Positions 1 to 5,237 of a stretch of DNA of 5,459 nucleotides are shown piece after piece (the first letter of the stretch is position 1; every line of letters begins with the position of its first letter). Made by a program: the position numbers and the translations under genes. The stretch is from the NCBI GenBank assembly GCA_964629965.1, contig CAZVRZ010000254.1, positions 1 through 5,459 of the forward strand. Direction: 5' to 3'. Source of the stretch: CAZVRZ01 sp964629965. Lineage in GTDB: Bacteria; Chloroflexota; Anaerolineae; Anaerolineales; UBA4823. Below the pieces are notes generated by a model. That model had not been told where the DNA came from and did no database searches. It worked only from the letters and a program-made list of their open reading frames with translations.

Positions 1-848
1 AGGGCTTCCTGTTCACCCAGCAGCAGCGCAATGGTCTGGATGGTCTTGCCCAGGCCCATGTCGTCGGCCAGACAGGCGCCCAAACCCCATCGCCGGAAGA
101 AATCTAACCATGAATAGCCGTATAACTGGTAAGGGCGCAGTTGAGCATTCAGGCCAGCCGGCTGCGCCAGCTGCTCCAGACGGTCGGTTTGATCGAATTT
201 TTGCAGCCATGCGCTGACCCAATCATCAGCGACAATGCCGTCAATGGGCAGGCCGCCCTGGGCTGTTTGCCCGCCCAGCCCGTACTGCATCACTTCCAGC
301 AGGCCCATCTCGCCGGTCATTTTTTGCTTATCCCAAAAACGGATAGCGGCTTCGATCTGCTCGGAATCAAGCTGCACCCATTGGCCGCGCACCTGTACCA
401 ACGGAGTTTTTAGCGCAGCCAGGGAGCGAAATTCTTCTTCGGTCAGGGTCGTTTCGCCCAGTGACATATCCCATTGATAGGCGACCAAGTTCTCAAGGGT
501 TAGCTTGCCGCTGGCAACCGCATCTTTGCCTTGTTTTTGCTTTTTCTCCAGCTTCAGGCGTACGCCCAGGCGGGCGCCGGGCTTATTCCACCAGGGCGGC
601 ACCAAGACGCCAAAGCCGGCCCCTTCCAGCAGCGGCGCAGTTTCGCGTAAGAAGGTGTAGGCTCCCTGAGTATTGAGCGCCAGTTGGTCGGGACGTTTGC
701 TTTTCAGGCTTTCCGTCACTGGCGGGAACAGGCGCGCGGCGTAGCCCAACCCTGCCAGCAGTTTCTCTTGCGGCTGCTCGAAACGGCGGCCCAGCGCGGT
801 GAGCACGCTGCCGGCTTTTTTCCAAACATCGCCTGCTGAAATCAGCAA
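1..848 (-). CDS. SNF2-family DEAD/DEAH helicase, middle part (cut by window edge and gap)
   Basis: This is the middle portion of a SNF2-type DNA-dependent ATPase, a superfamily 2 double-stranded DNA translocase. Read from 848 downward, the frame is open to the window edge, about 282 residues. It opens with LLISAGDVWKKAG. A SNF2-associated region follows, with TLTEEEFRSLA and VRGQWVQLD (around 360-450). The start of the ATPase core is LRPYQLYGYSWLDFFRR, then the Walker A motif DDMGLGKTIQT at about 35-65. The DEAH box, the second RecA lobe and the C-terminus lie outside the window. The frame is in phase with the N-terminal piece at 972-1904, but this means little because the 10 N are a placeholder. 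Compared with family members, a short stretch just before LLISAGDVW seems missing. The exact cellular role of this bacterial subfamily is not known to me. The family assignment is firm. Confidence 0.93.
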   Translation of the reverse strand, partial: MLISAGDVWKKAGSVLTALGRRFEQPQEKLLAGLGYAARLFPPVTESLKSKRPDQLALNTQGAYTFLRETAPLLEGAGFGVLVPPWWNKPGARLGVRLKLEKKQKQGKDAVASGKLTLENLVAYQWDMSLGETTLTEEEFRSLAALKTPLVQVRGQWVQLDSEQIEAAIRFWDKQKMTGEMGLLEVMQYGLGGQTAQGGLPIDGIVADDWVSAWLQKFDQTDRLEQLAQPAGLNAQLRPYQLYGYSWLDFFRRWGLGACLADDMGLGKTIQTIALLLGEQEA

Positions 849-850
849 AC

Positions 851-860
851 NNNNNNNNNN
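851..860. other. Assembly gap (10 N)
   Basis: Ten undetermined bases inside the helicase gene. A round run of ten N is a usual scaffolding placeholder, so the true distance between the two sides is unknown. Confidence 0.98.
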
Positions 861-975
861 AGTTGGCATAGAGGTGTTGATGTATACAATGATCCGAATA
901 GTAAATTGACAAACGGTGTCGATACTTTGTGGTATGGTGATTCGCTTTGGTATGATGATTCCAAGTACGCTTCAA
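861..975. other. Low-GC foreign segment next to the gap, possible coding fragment on plus strand
   Basis: About 110 bases with roughly 40% GC (44 of 110 at 861-970) lie between the gap and the GC-rich helicase sequence. They match neither helicase flank. In plus frame 861 the segment is open and reads SWHRGVDVYNDPNSKLTNG, followed by two copies of a hexapeptide, DTLWYG then DSLWYD, and DSKYASNGG. The hexapeptide repeat is mirrored in the DNA as two similar 18-base units at about 921-956. I do not recognise the protein; secreted or repeat-containing surface proteins can look like this. The right border with helicase sequence is somewhere between 970 and 1000. It may be a contig-end chimera rather than a real insertion. 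Confidence 0.5.
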
Positions 976-1904
976 ACGGCGGTTTGGGTTTGTTGAGCGG
1001 GGGCTTCGAGACGGAAGGCGATGCGGAAAGCGTCGTCGCCGGCGACGTTTAAGTTGCGCAGCCACAAGCGATGGCTGTTCGCTAGAGCCTGCAATTGAGC
1101 GGGGGATGTTTTAACGATGGGATTATCGTCAAAAAGCGCTTCCAGCCAGCGATAAACGGGCGCATCATCATGGCGCGAAAAGCGCGGAGCAGCAGCGCGC
1201 CCTGCCTGGCGAGCAAAGGCATCACAGGTGAGGTTCAGAAAGCTGGTCAGAAGTGTGCGCGGGGAGAGGGGGGCAGCGGTCGAAGTGGTGACCGCAGCAC
1301 GGCAAACGGGCGGCATAGCTGCTTCGAGCCGCGCCAGGCGCTGGCTGTCTTTGGGGGCATCCAGGATGGGCAACCAGCGGGCGTGGAAGGTTTGGCCTGC
1401 CAGATCAGCAGGAACCAGGATAGGGATCAGTTTTTGTGCTGCCAGGGTTTCCAGGGCCAGGGCGGCGGCACTACTCCAGAAGAGGGTGTCCGTGCCCAGA
1501 ACAAACAGGGTGTCTTCGGCGTCCAATTCGGGCAAATTTACCAGCAGCGGCAACGCCTCCACCGGCGGCAAGCATAAACCTGTCATCACCCACGGAGCCA
1601 GTGAGGGCGATGTATCAGTATCCAGCTCCCAATTGTGAATTAATCCCGACGATGGCAGCGGGCCAGTACGGGTCGTGGGCAGGCGCAGAGTAATGGCGCT
1701 TTCATTACCGCCCTTGCGACCCAGGATCAGCTCTAAAGCCGAGAATGGAGCACAGAAGGGGTGATCTTTGGGCTTGGGGTTGGCGGCAATCCGCCCGCGC
1801 TGCCAGGTGGGCGACGGGGCTTCGTTGGTCTCAGCCCAGAAAAGTACGGCGCCCGTTTCTGCAGGTAGACGGGGAGCCTGCCAATGAGTATGAAGTATCA
1901 GCAT
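972..1904 (-). CDS. SNF2-family helicase, N-terminal part (interrupted)
   Basis: This is the N-terminal region of the same helicase as at 1-848. The ATG at 1904 is the first possible start: an in-frame TAA lies 12 bases upstream, and no good Shine-Dalgarno sequence is visible. The reading frame gives 310 residues. It includes MLILHTHWQAPRLPAE at the start, the segment LCLPPVEALPLLVNLP, and HARWLPILDAPKDSQRL, a layout I recognise from large Chloroflexota SNF2 helicases with a long N-terminal region before the ATPase. The homologous part ends near FRIAFRLEAPAQQ. The last residues and the stop at 972-974 are probably not native, because they come at the border with AT-rich foreign sequence. In an intact gene, translation would continue into LLISAGDVW at 848. 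Either the gene is truly broken, or the assembly is wrong around the N run; the sequence alone cannot decide. Confidence 0.88.
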   Translation of the reverse strand: MLILHTHWQAPRLPAETGAVLFWAETNEAPSPTWQRGRIAANPKPKDHPFCAPFSALELILGRKGGNESAITLRLPTTRTGPLPSSGLIHNWELDTDTSPSLAPWVMTGLCLPPVEALPLLVNLPELDAEDTLFVLGTDTLFWSSAAALALETLAAQKLIPILVPADLAGQTFHARWLPILDAPKDSQRLARLEAAMPPVCRAAVTTSTAAPLSPRTLLTSFLNLTCDAFARQAGRAAAPRFSRHDDAPVYRWLEALFDDNPIVKTSPAQLQALANSHRLWLRNLNVAGDDAFRIAFRLEAPAQQTQTAV

Positions 1905-2083
1905 CAGATTATCCGCTTATCCGGCTTTGTGGAACAGTGTTTTTTTGTTTTGACTTTTGTCGTTTCCTTGTGAGTCATATCGGCAAAACCTTGGTGCAAT
2001 TAAGTGTTTCTAGCACATCCTTCACGAACAGGATGGTCTTCTGCTGGTACATCCGGCGCCGTTCCTGGGCACGCTCGATGACC

Positions 2084-2106
2084 GGCGCTGAGTACAGCGC
2101 TTGGCG
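2084..2106 (+). repeat. 23-bp repeat with hairpin, copy A
   Basis: GGCGCTG-AGTA-CAGCGC followed by TTGGCG. The core GCGCTG/CAGCGC is a perfect 6-bp inverted repeat around AGTA (2085-2100). It matches copy B at 2457-2479 at 21 of 23 positions in the same orientation. In the rarA relic it falls between ELRQ and VIERAQ, where family members have no extra residues, so it looks like an 18-base in-frame insertion. Confidence 0.7.
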
Positions 2107-2112
2107 CAGCTC

Positions 2113-2258
2113 GGCCTTGCCAAAGCATGTACTCATGCTCCAGCACACGCCGAGAGCGGCGCAAGAAGATGGCTTGCGCGTCTCGAAGTGGCTGGCGACC
2201 AAAGAACGGTCGCTTGGTGGTGTAGGCAATCTGGGCCTAAGCATCCGCTTGCGAATGC
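2113..2258. other. Unexplained hairpin-rich segment replacing rarA sequence after Walker A
   Basis: About 146 bases lie where roughly 72 would be expected between GKTT and ELR of RarA, and they do not read as RarA in any frame. The segment contains inverted repeats at 2124-2139 (AGCATG-TACT-CATGCT), 2148-2161 (CGCCG-AGAG-CGGCG), 2195-2213 (GCGACC, 7-base loop, GGTCGC) and 2241-2258 (GCATCCGC-TT-GCGAATGC, one wobble pair). One minus frame is open over about 40 codons (YTTKRPFFGRQPLRDAQAIF and onward), but it has no start and I do not recognise it. Confidence 0.5.
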
Positions 2259-2338
2259 CGTGGTCTTGCCCGTCCCCGGCGACCCCCACAAGATGATGGA
2301 GGCAAACAGCCGGTCGGCCTCGATGGCGCGTGCGCAGT

Positions 2339-2355
2339 GCGATGCTACGCATCGC
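2339..2355. repeat. Perfect 7-bp hairpin inside rarA relic
   Basis: GCGATGC-TAC-GCATCGC forms a perfect 7-bp stem with a 3-base loop. It lies exactly where the rarA relic has about six extra codons between GPDK and RAIEADRL, so it is best read as a short palindromic insertion that kept the frame. Confidence 0.65.
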
Positions 2356-2456
2356 CGCTTGTCCGGGCCAAGGATATGCTCCTGGCCGATGTATTCGTCA
2401 AGGGTGCGCGGGCGCATACGGGCGGCGAGCGGGGTTTCGCTTTTCATGCGGTCATT

Positions 2457-2479
2457 GGCGCTGAGTATGGCGCTTGGCG
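2457..2479 (+). repeat. 23-bp repeat, copy B
   Basis: Near-identical to copy A at 2084-2106; only two adjacent bases differ (TG here, CA there), which weakens the hairpin. It lies in the rarA relic's N-terminal region, next to the point where the reading frame shifts. On the minus strand it encodes part of HAKRHTQRQ, so this copy may be the ancestral sequence or may itself be inserted. Confidence 0.65.
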
Positions 2480-2496
2480 TGGGTGAAGAGGGCCAA

Positions 2497-2856
2497 TCAG
2501 GAATCTCCTCCAAAAGCATCATGGATCACCTGCTCGATTTGTTCTTTAAGCCCTGGTAAATCATGTTCAACGATCTGCCAGACGATTTCCTGATTGATCC
2601 CAAAATAGTGATGTGTCAGGCGATCACGCGTCCCGGCCATATCTCGCCATGGAATATCCGGACGCTGGTTGCGAAACTCTTCCGAAAGGTTCTTGGTTGC
2701 CTCGCCAATCACTTCAAGGTTGCGAACTACAGCATCTTGCGTCTTATAATCACGAAAATATTCGTCCCAAGTGATCCTCGCGGTGTATTCAAGGATGCGC
2801 CGGATTGCCTCTTCAATATCCAGTAAATAATCTTGCTCACGCCGGTCCTTAGACAT
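2497..2856 (-). CDS. hepT: HepT-family ribonuclease toxin (DUF86)
   Basis: A 119-residue HEPN-superfamily toxin of the HepT/MntA type II toxin-antitoxin class, expected to be a cytoplasmic RNA-cleaving dimer. The signature R-x4-H-x-Y is seen as R77-DRLT-H82-H-Y84. In characterised homologues R and H form the nuclease site, and the Tyr is the residue the antitoxin modifies with AMP. Other family landmarks are the N-terminal YLLDIEEAIRRI, VVRNLEVIGEATKNLS (44-58) and IPWRDMAG (68-75). The length is normal for the family and no residue of the motif is lost. The ATG at 2856 overlaps the end of mntA by 8 bases, which suggests translational coupling; an AGGA lies upstream inside mntA. The gene ends with TGA at 2497-2499, touching the old TTG start of the rarA relic. 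Confidence 0.95.
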   Translation of the reverse strand: MSKDRREQDYLLDIEEAIRRILEYTARITWDEYFRDYKTQDAVVRNLEVIGEATKNLSEEFRNQRPDIPWRDMAGTRDRLTHHYFGINQEIVWQIVEHDLPGLKEQIEQVIHDAFGGDS

Positions 2857-3169
2857 GGATCAGTGATTCCTGAATGTCTTTGACAATATGCGCTCGGCGG
2901 GGGTCAGTGATACCCATTTCAAGCGTGGTTGCTGTAATTAAATCTACCTTGCGGCCAAGTTTTTCTTCAAGATAGTCGGCTAACTGGACAAAGGCAAAAC
3001 CAAGCGGTTTTGCCAGCGAGACAACCAGGTCAATATCGCTGTTTTCGGAAGCTTCATCGCGGGCAAAAGAACCAAACAAAGCAAGCTGCTCGACGCCAAA
3101 GCGCTGCCGCAGGGTTGGCATTTCCTGATGGATGATATTCAAAATGGTAGTTCTGTCCAAAGATTTCAT
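2849..3169 (-). CDS. mntA: MntA-family nucleotidyltransferase antitoxin
   Basis: A 106-residue minimal nucleotidyltransferase (MNT) that pairs with HepT. The polymerase-beta-like active site is complete: G33-S34, ten residues, then D45-I-D47 (GSFARDEASENSDID), and the third acidic residue D76 in KVDLIT. Known MntA proteins neutralise HepT by adding AMP units to the Tyr of the HepT R-x4-H-x-Y motif; that this pair does the same is inferred from intact motifs on both sides. The start ATG at 3169 has a clear AGGAG (3176-3180) six bases upstream. A TATAAT on the minus strand (3193-3198) lies about 24 bases before the start. It is the first gene of the mntA-hepT operon, so antitoxin is made before toxin. 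Confidence 0.95.
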   Translation of the reverse strand: MKSLDRTTILNIIHQEMPTLRQRFGVEQLALFGSFARDEASENSDIDLVVSLAKPLGFAFVQLADYLEEKLGRKVDLITATTLEMGITDPRRAHIVKDIQESLIHV

Positions 3170-3256
3170 ACCAATCTCCTGTATTCAAGATGATTATAAC
3201 GCCGGGCACAGGCCGGGGCAAGGAGTATAATTCGGACAGTAAGTTACAGAGAGCTT
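3170..3256. promoter_or_regulatory. Divergent promoter region between mntA and the HD gene
   Basis: An 87-base spacer between divergent genes. A minus-strand TATAAT (complement of 3193-3198) faces mntA and a plus-strand TATAAT (3226-3231) faces the HD gene, 25 bases before its ATG. No good -35 hexamer is visible for either, and the GC-rich stretch between them (GCCGGGCACAGGCCGGGGC) could be an operator. Assignment rests on position and the two -10-like boxes only. Confidence 0.4.
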
Positions 3257-3526
3257 ATGCCATCAGATATCCTCTACGACGCCCGCCAGCACTTGATTGA
3301 TTGTCTCAAGGGCAAACATGCTGATTTTGAGATAAAACATCCTTGGAGAAAAGACTGGGAGTTTGCTGTGCTTCACTCGCTCCACGTTGAGGCATACGCG
3401 TTAAGAATCCTGGCTTATGAAAATCATGGTCTTACCGAGCACGAGATCATCTTAATCCGCTTGGCAGCAATTTTACATGACATAGCCCGGCTAGCAGGTT
3501 GTCGGAGAACCAGAATTATTTGGTAA
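3257..3526 (+). pseudogene. HD-domain phosphohydrolase, truncated by insertion sequence
   Basis: The N-terminal part of an HD-superfamily metal-dependent phosphohydrolase. The first metal-binding His lies in LHSLHVEAYA (H43), and the HD pair is in AAILHDIARLA (H74-D75). The later conserved His/Asp residues of the domain are missing. The native sequence ends around residue 79, where the CTAG at 3491-3494 and then the IS1182 end begin. The final residues (GCRRTRIIW) are encoded by the insertion sequence's inverted repeat, with a stop at 3524-3526. The ATG at 3257 follows a weak AGAGAG and a TATAAT. The sequence right of the IS does not continue an HD domain: joined at CTAG it gives only 13 codons after LAG or so before TAA. 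The 3' part of the gene is therefore lost or placed elsewhere. The substrate is unknown. Confidence 0.8.
3491..3509 (+). repeat. Left inverted repeat of IS1182 element with CTAG target repeat
   Basis: CTAG (3491-3494) followed by CAGGTTGTCGGAGAA. The right end repeats CAG..TGTCGGAGA in inverse orientation. The border is set by this match and by the loss of HD-domain homology at the same point. Confidence 0.8.
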
Positions 3527-5050
3527 ACTGAGTGGTATGAGCCGAAAATTCAAACAAGCCGATTACGAAACGACGGCGAACACACCAATCCGTCTTGGGG
3601 AAGCACTGCCAGCGAATCACCTGGCGCGCTTTGTTGTGGATGTTGTAAGCCAATTAGACTTGGGGGCAATCTATCAGAGATACAAGGCGGTTGGCGGAAT
3701 AGCCATAGCGCCATCGGTTTTGCTCTCCCTGTTGTTTTATGGGTATGCCACTGGCAAGTTCAGTTCGCGGAAAATCGAAAAAGCGACCTATGAGGATTTG
3801 GGCTTTCGCTATGTGGCTGGCGGACTTCATCCAGACCATGACACAATAGCCCACTTTCGGAAGACATTTTTGCCCGAGTTACAAGGATTGTTTGTTGAGA
3901 TATTGCTGCTGGCAAAACTGGCCGGGATATTGAAGGTAGGCAACCTTAGTCTGGATGGGAGCAAAATTCATGCCGATGCGTCGAAAAGCAAAGCCGTGAG
4001 TTATGGTCGTCTGGTTGAACTGGAAAAGCAATTGCAAGACGAAGTGAAGCAGTTGTTTGAACTGGGCGAACAAGCAGACCAGGGAGAAGCCATCCTCCCA
4101 GAAGGGCTGGTGATTGAAGACGAAATTGCGTTTCGAAAAGCGCGTTTGGAAAACCTGGCCAATGCCAAAGCGGTTCTGGAGGCTCGTGCGAAAGAACGCT
4201 ATGAGCAGGAAAAGGCGGACTACGACGCCAAGATGAAAGCTCGTGATGAAAAAGCCAAAAAGCAAGGCAAAAAGCCAGGTGGCAAACCACCAGAACCTCC
4301 CCAAGCAGGGCCGAATGAGAAAGACCAATACAACTTCACCGATCCAGATTCACGGATCATGAAGAACAGCACCAACAATGGGTATGACCAGCATTACAAC
4401 GCCCAGGTGGCTGTGACCCAGGATACGATGTTGATTGTGGCCACCTCACTCTCCAATCATCCCAACGATAAGCGTGAAGCAGAACCTACCCTGGATGCCT
4501 TGTCTCCAGAACTTGGACAACCGGAAGGCGCAGCGCTGGACAATGGCTTTTTCAGCGAACACAACATCATCGCATTGGAGCAACGGAACATTGAACCGTA
4601 CATTGCAACTGGCCGAGAACCACACTACAAAACCGTCGATACCTTGCTTGGACAAGCGCCTGCTGAGCCTTCTTCTGATGCCAGTCCCAAAGAGAAAATG
4701 GCCTACAAACTGGCTACCGAGATTGGCAAGGAAATTTATCGCTTACGAAAATGCACCGTTGAGCCAGTCATTGGCATCATCAAAGAAGTTCTCGGCTTTC
4801 GCCAGTTTTCTTTGCGTGGGCTGAAGTCCGTCGCTGGGGAATGGAGCCTGGTTTGTTTGGCTTTCAATCTGAAGCGCATGCATGCCTTGTTTCTCGCCAA
4901 TGGGCTCATTTAGCGCGCCCGTCATCAGCCGGAAGGAGATGAGTTTCCCTTGAAACACTCTCTGCTACACCTGTTTTGCCGAAATCAACGGCCTTTTTGC
5001 CCCCGCAGGGCCGCTTTTACCATAAAATTACTTGTCTCTCCGACAGGCTG
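3495..5050 (+). mobile_element. IS1182-family insertion sequence, apparently complete
   Basis: An element of about 1556 bp carrying one transposase gene. The left end reads CAGGTTGTCGGAGAACCAG (from 3495). The right end, read on the minus strand from 5050, is CAGCCTGTCGGAGAGACAAG, so the terminal repeats share CAG..TGTCGGAGA. CTAG occurs directly outside both ends (3491-3494 and 5051-5054), consistent with a 4-bp palindromic target duplication. The 137 bases after the transposase stop hold no gene. The element sits inside the HD-domain gene and is likely recent, since its transposase is intact. Confidence 0.88.
3537..4913 (+). CDS. IS1182-family DDE transposase
   Basis: An intact 458-residue transposase that cuts and pastes the surrounding insertion sequence. 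The N-terminal DUF772-type region (about 35-115) includes LLSLLFYGYATG, SSRKIEKATYEDLGFRY and HDTIAHFRK. The catalytic acidic residues appear to be D140 in LSLDGSKIHAD, D335 in ALDNGFFS and E409 in CTVEPVIGIIK, with the family C-terminus FRQFSLRGLKSVAGEW. A highly charged, probably coiled-coil insert (about 160-260, with KKQGKKPGGKPPEPPQ) separates D140 from NNGYDQHYNAQVAV; such an insert is usual in this family. The ATG at 3537 lies 42 bases inside the left end, with only a weak purine stretch before it. A TTGTCG in the left repeat could act as part of a promoter, but the -10 is poor. Full length and intact motifs suggest activity. Confidence 0.95.
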   Translation: MSRKFKQADYETTANTPIRLGEALPANHLARFVVDVVSQLDLGAIYQRYKAVGGIAIAPSVLLSLLFYGYATGKFSSRKIEKATYEDLGFRYVAGGLHPDHDTIAHFRKTFLPELQGLFVEILLLAKLAGILKVGNLSLDGSKIHADASKSKAVSYGRLVELEKQLQDEVKQLFELGEQADQGEAILPEGLVIEDEIAFRKARLENLANAKAVLEARAKERYEQEKADYDAKMKARDEKAKKQGKKPGGKPPEPPQAGPNEKDQYNFTDPDSRIMKNSTNNGYDQHYNAQVAVTQDTMLIVATSLSNHPNDKREAEPTLDALSPELGQPEGAALDNGFFSEHNIIALEQRNIEPYIATGREPHYKTVDTLLGQAPAEPSSDASPKEKMAYKLATEIGKEIYRLRKCTVEPVIGIIKEVLGFRQFSLRGLKSVAGEWSLVCLAFNLKRMHALFLANGLI

Positions 5051-5054
5051 CTAG
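5036..5054 (-). repeat. Right inverted repeat of IS1182 element with CTAG target repeat
   Basis: Read on the minus strand, CTAG (5054-5051) is followed by CAGCCTGTCGGAGAG. It pairs with the left end at 3491-3509 with two mismatches in the first 14 bases, and marks the outer end of the element. Confidence 0.8.
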
Positions 5055-5153
5055 CTGGTAATCTTTTGTTCTGCCCGCATAATCGTTTGCGGTATTAAAA
5101 TTGTTACCACCAATGATACCTACAGCTATAGTGGCAGACGCGTTGAACAAGCG
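5055..5153. other. Leader of the ISAzo13-like fragment, no independent gene
   Basis: About 100 AT-rich bases between the IS1182 right end and the ISAzo13 start. They hold no recognisable gene. The segment does not continue the HD domain lost at 3491, so it is either the left end of the second element or rearranged flank. Confidence 0.4.
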
Positions 5154-5237
5154 ATGAAGAAGTATTACGCTACGCTCTCAGAAAAAGATCGGCGCCGCTA
5201 CGCTGCGATTGAGGCGCTGAAACTTGGGCATGGTGGC
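5154..5237 (+). pseudogene. ISAzo13-like transposase, N-terminal fragment
   Basis: MKKYYATLSEKDRRRYAAIE followed by ALKLGHGG is the characteristic N-terminus of ISAzo13-family transposases, where a helix-turn-helix segment normally follows. After GHGG the homology ends and the frame runs through antisense RHS sequence to a stop at 5292-5294. About 28 of an expected 400 or so residues remain. The same frame is open upstream back to 5055 (with GIKIVTTNDTYSYSGRRVEQ before the ATG), so the real start could be earlier than 5154. The left end of this element must lie between 5055 and 5153, but I could not fix it. The fragment is non-functional. Confidence 0.72.

Larger units (their letters stand above)
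2023..2496 (-). pseudogene. rarA: Decayed, 3'-truncated rarA/mgsA (replication-associated AAA+ ATPase) relic
   Basis: RarA (MgsA) is a AAA+ ATPase related to clamp loaders that acts at stalled replication forks. Pieces of it are recognisable in different minus-strand frames. (a) ALFTHAKRHTQRQ starts at TTG 2496, directly after the hepT stop and 8 bases behind a GGAGGAG Shine-Dalgarno sequence inside hepT. (b) After a frame change comes PLAARMRPRTLDEYIGQEHILGPDK. (c) About six extra codons follow, then RAIEADRLFASIILWG and the Walker A motif GSPGTGKTT (around 2259-2285). (d) A stretch of about 146 bases (2113-2258) replaces the expected sequence and shifts frame. (e) ELRQ, six extra codons, then VIERAQERRRMYQQKTILFV follow, the run just before Walker B. 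Homology stops at about 2023, so Walker B, sensor and C-terminal domains (over 300 residues) are absent. It cannot make a working RarA. Family identity is secure; exact breakpoints are approximate. Confidence 0.86.

Noticed and set aside
141..676. Three plus-strand open frames opposite the helicase
   Set aside because: Antisense to well-supported helicase sequence; low-complexity composition and no recognisable domain.
1034..1047. Perfect 14-base palindrome CGTCGCCGGCGACG
   Set aside because: It lies in conserved helicase coding sequence (NVAGDDAF) and is explained by GC-rich codon use.
583..1065. Minus-strand frame reading through the N gap
   Set aside because: It depends on an unknown gap length and uses a frame different from the helicase on both sides; the arginine-rich, His-rich sequence is not protein-like.
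1095..1693. Plus-strand open frames of up to 160 codons
   Set aside because: They lie opposite the helicase N-terminal part, whose minus frame has clear family features; the plus frames look like GC-rich shadows.
1904..1978. 24-codon minus-strand frame (MTHKETTKVKTKKHC...) overlapping the helicase start as TGATG
   Set aside because: The start and stop overlaps with neighbours are striking, but the peptide is short and AT-driven, has no Shine-Dalgarno sequence and no recognisable family; probably leader DNA.
2084..2479. CRISPR array or classic integron attC array for the hairpin cluster
   Set aside because: Repeats are too few, too divergent and unevenly spaced for CRISPR, and no attC-type core sites or cassette genes are seen.
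2101..2559. Plus-strand open frames opposite the rarA relic
   Set aside because: The minus strand shows recognisable RarA blocks; the plus frames have no recognisable domain.
3654..4658. Minus-strand and alternate plus-strand open frames inside the transposase
   Set aside because: Shadows of an intact 458-residue IS1182 transposase.
4989..5013. Possible terminator CGGCC ... GGCCG downstream of the transposase
   Set aside because: Stem of only 5 bp with a 15-base loop and a short T run; too weak to call.
5031..5179. Minus-strand open frame of about 49 codons opposite the ISAzo13 start
   Set aside because: No start codon, and it is antisense to the ISAzo13-like N-terminus and the IS1182 end; no recognisable family.
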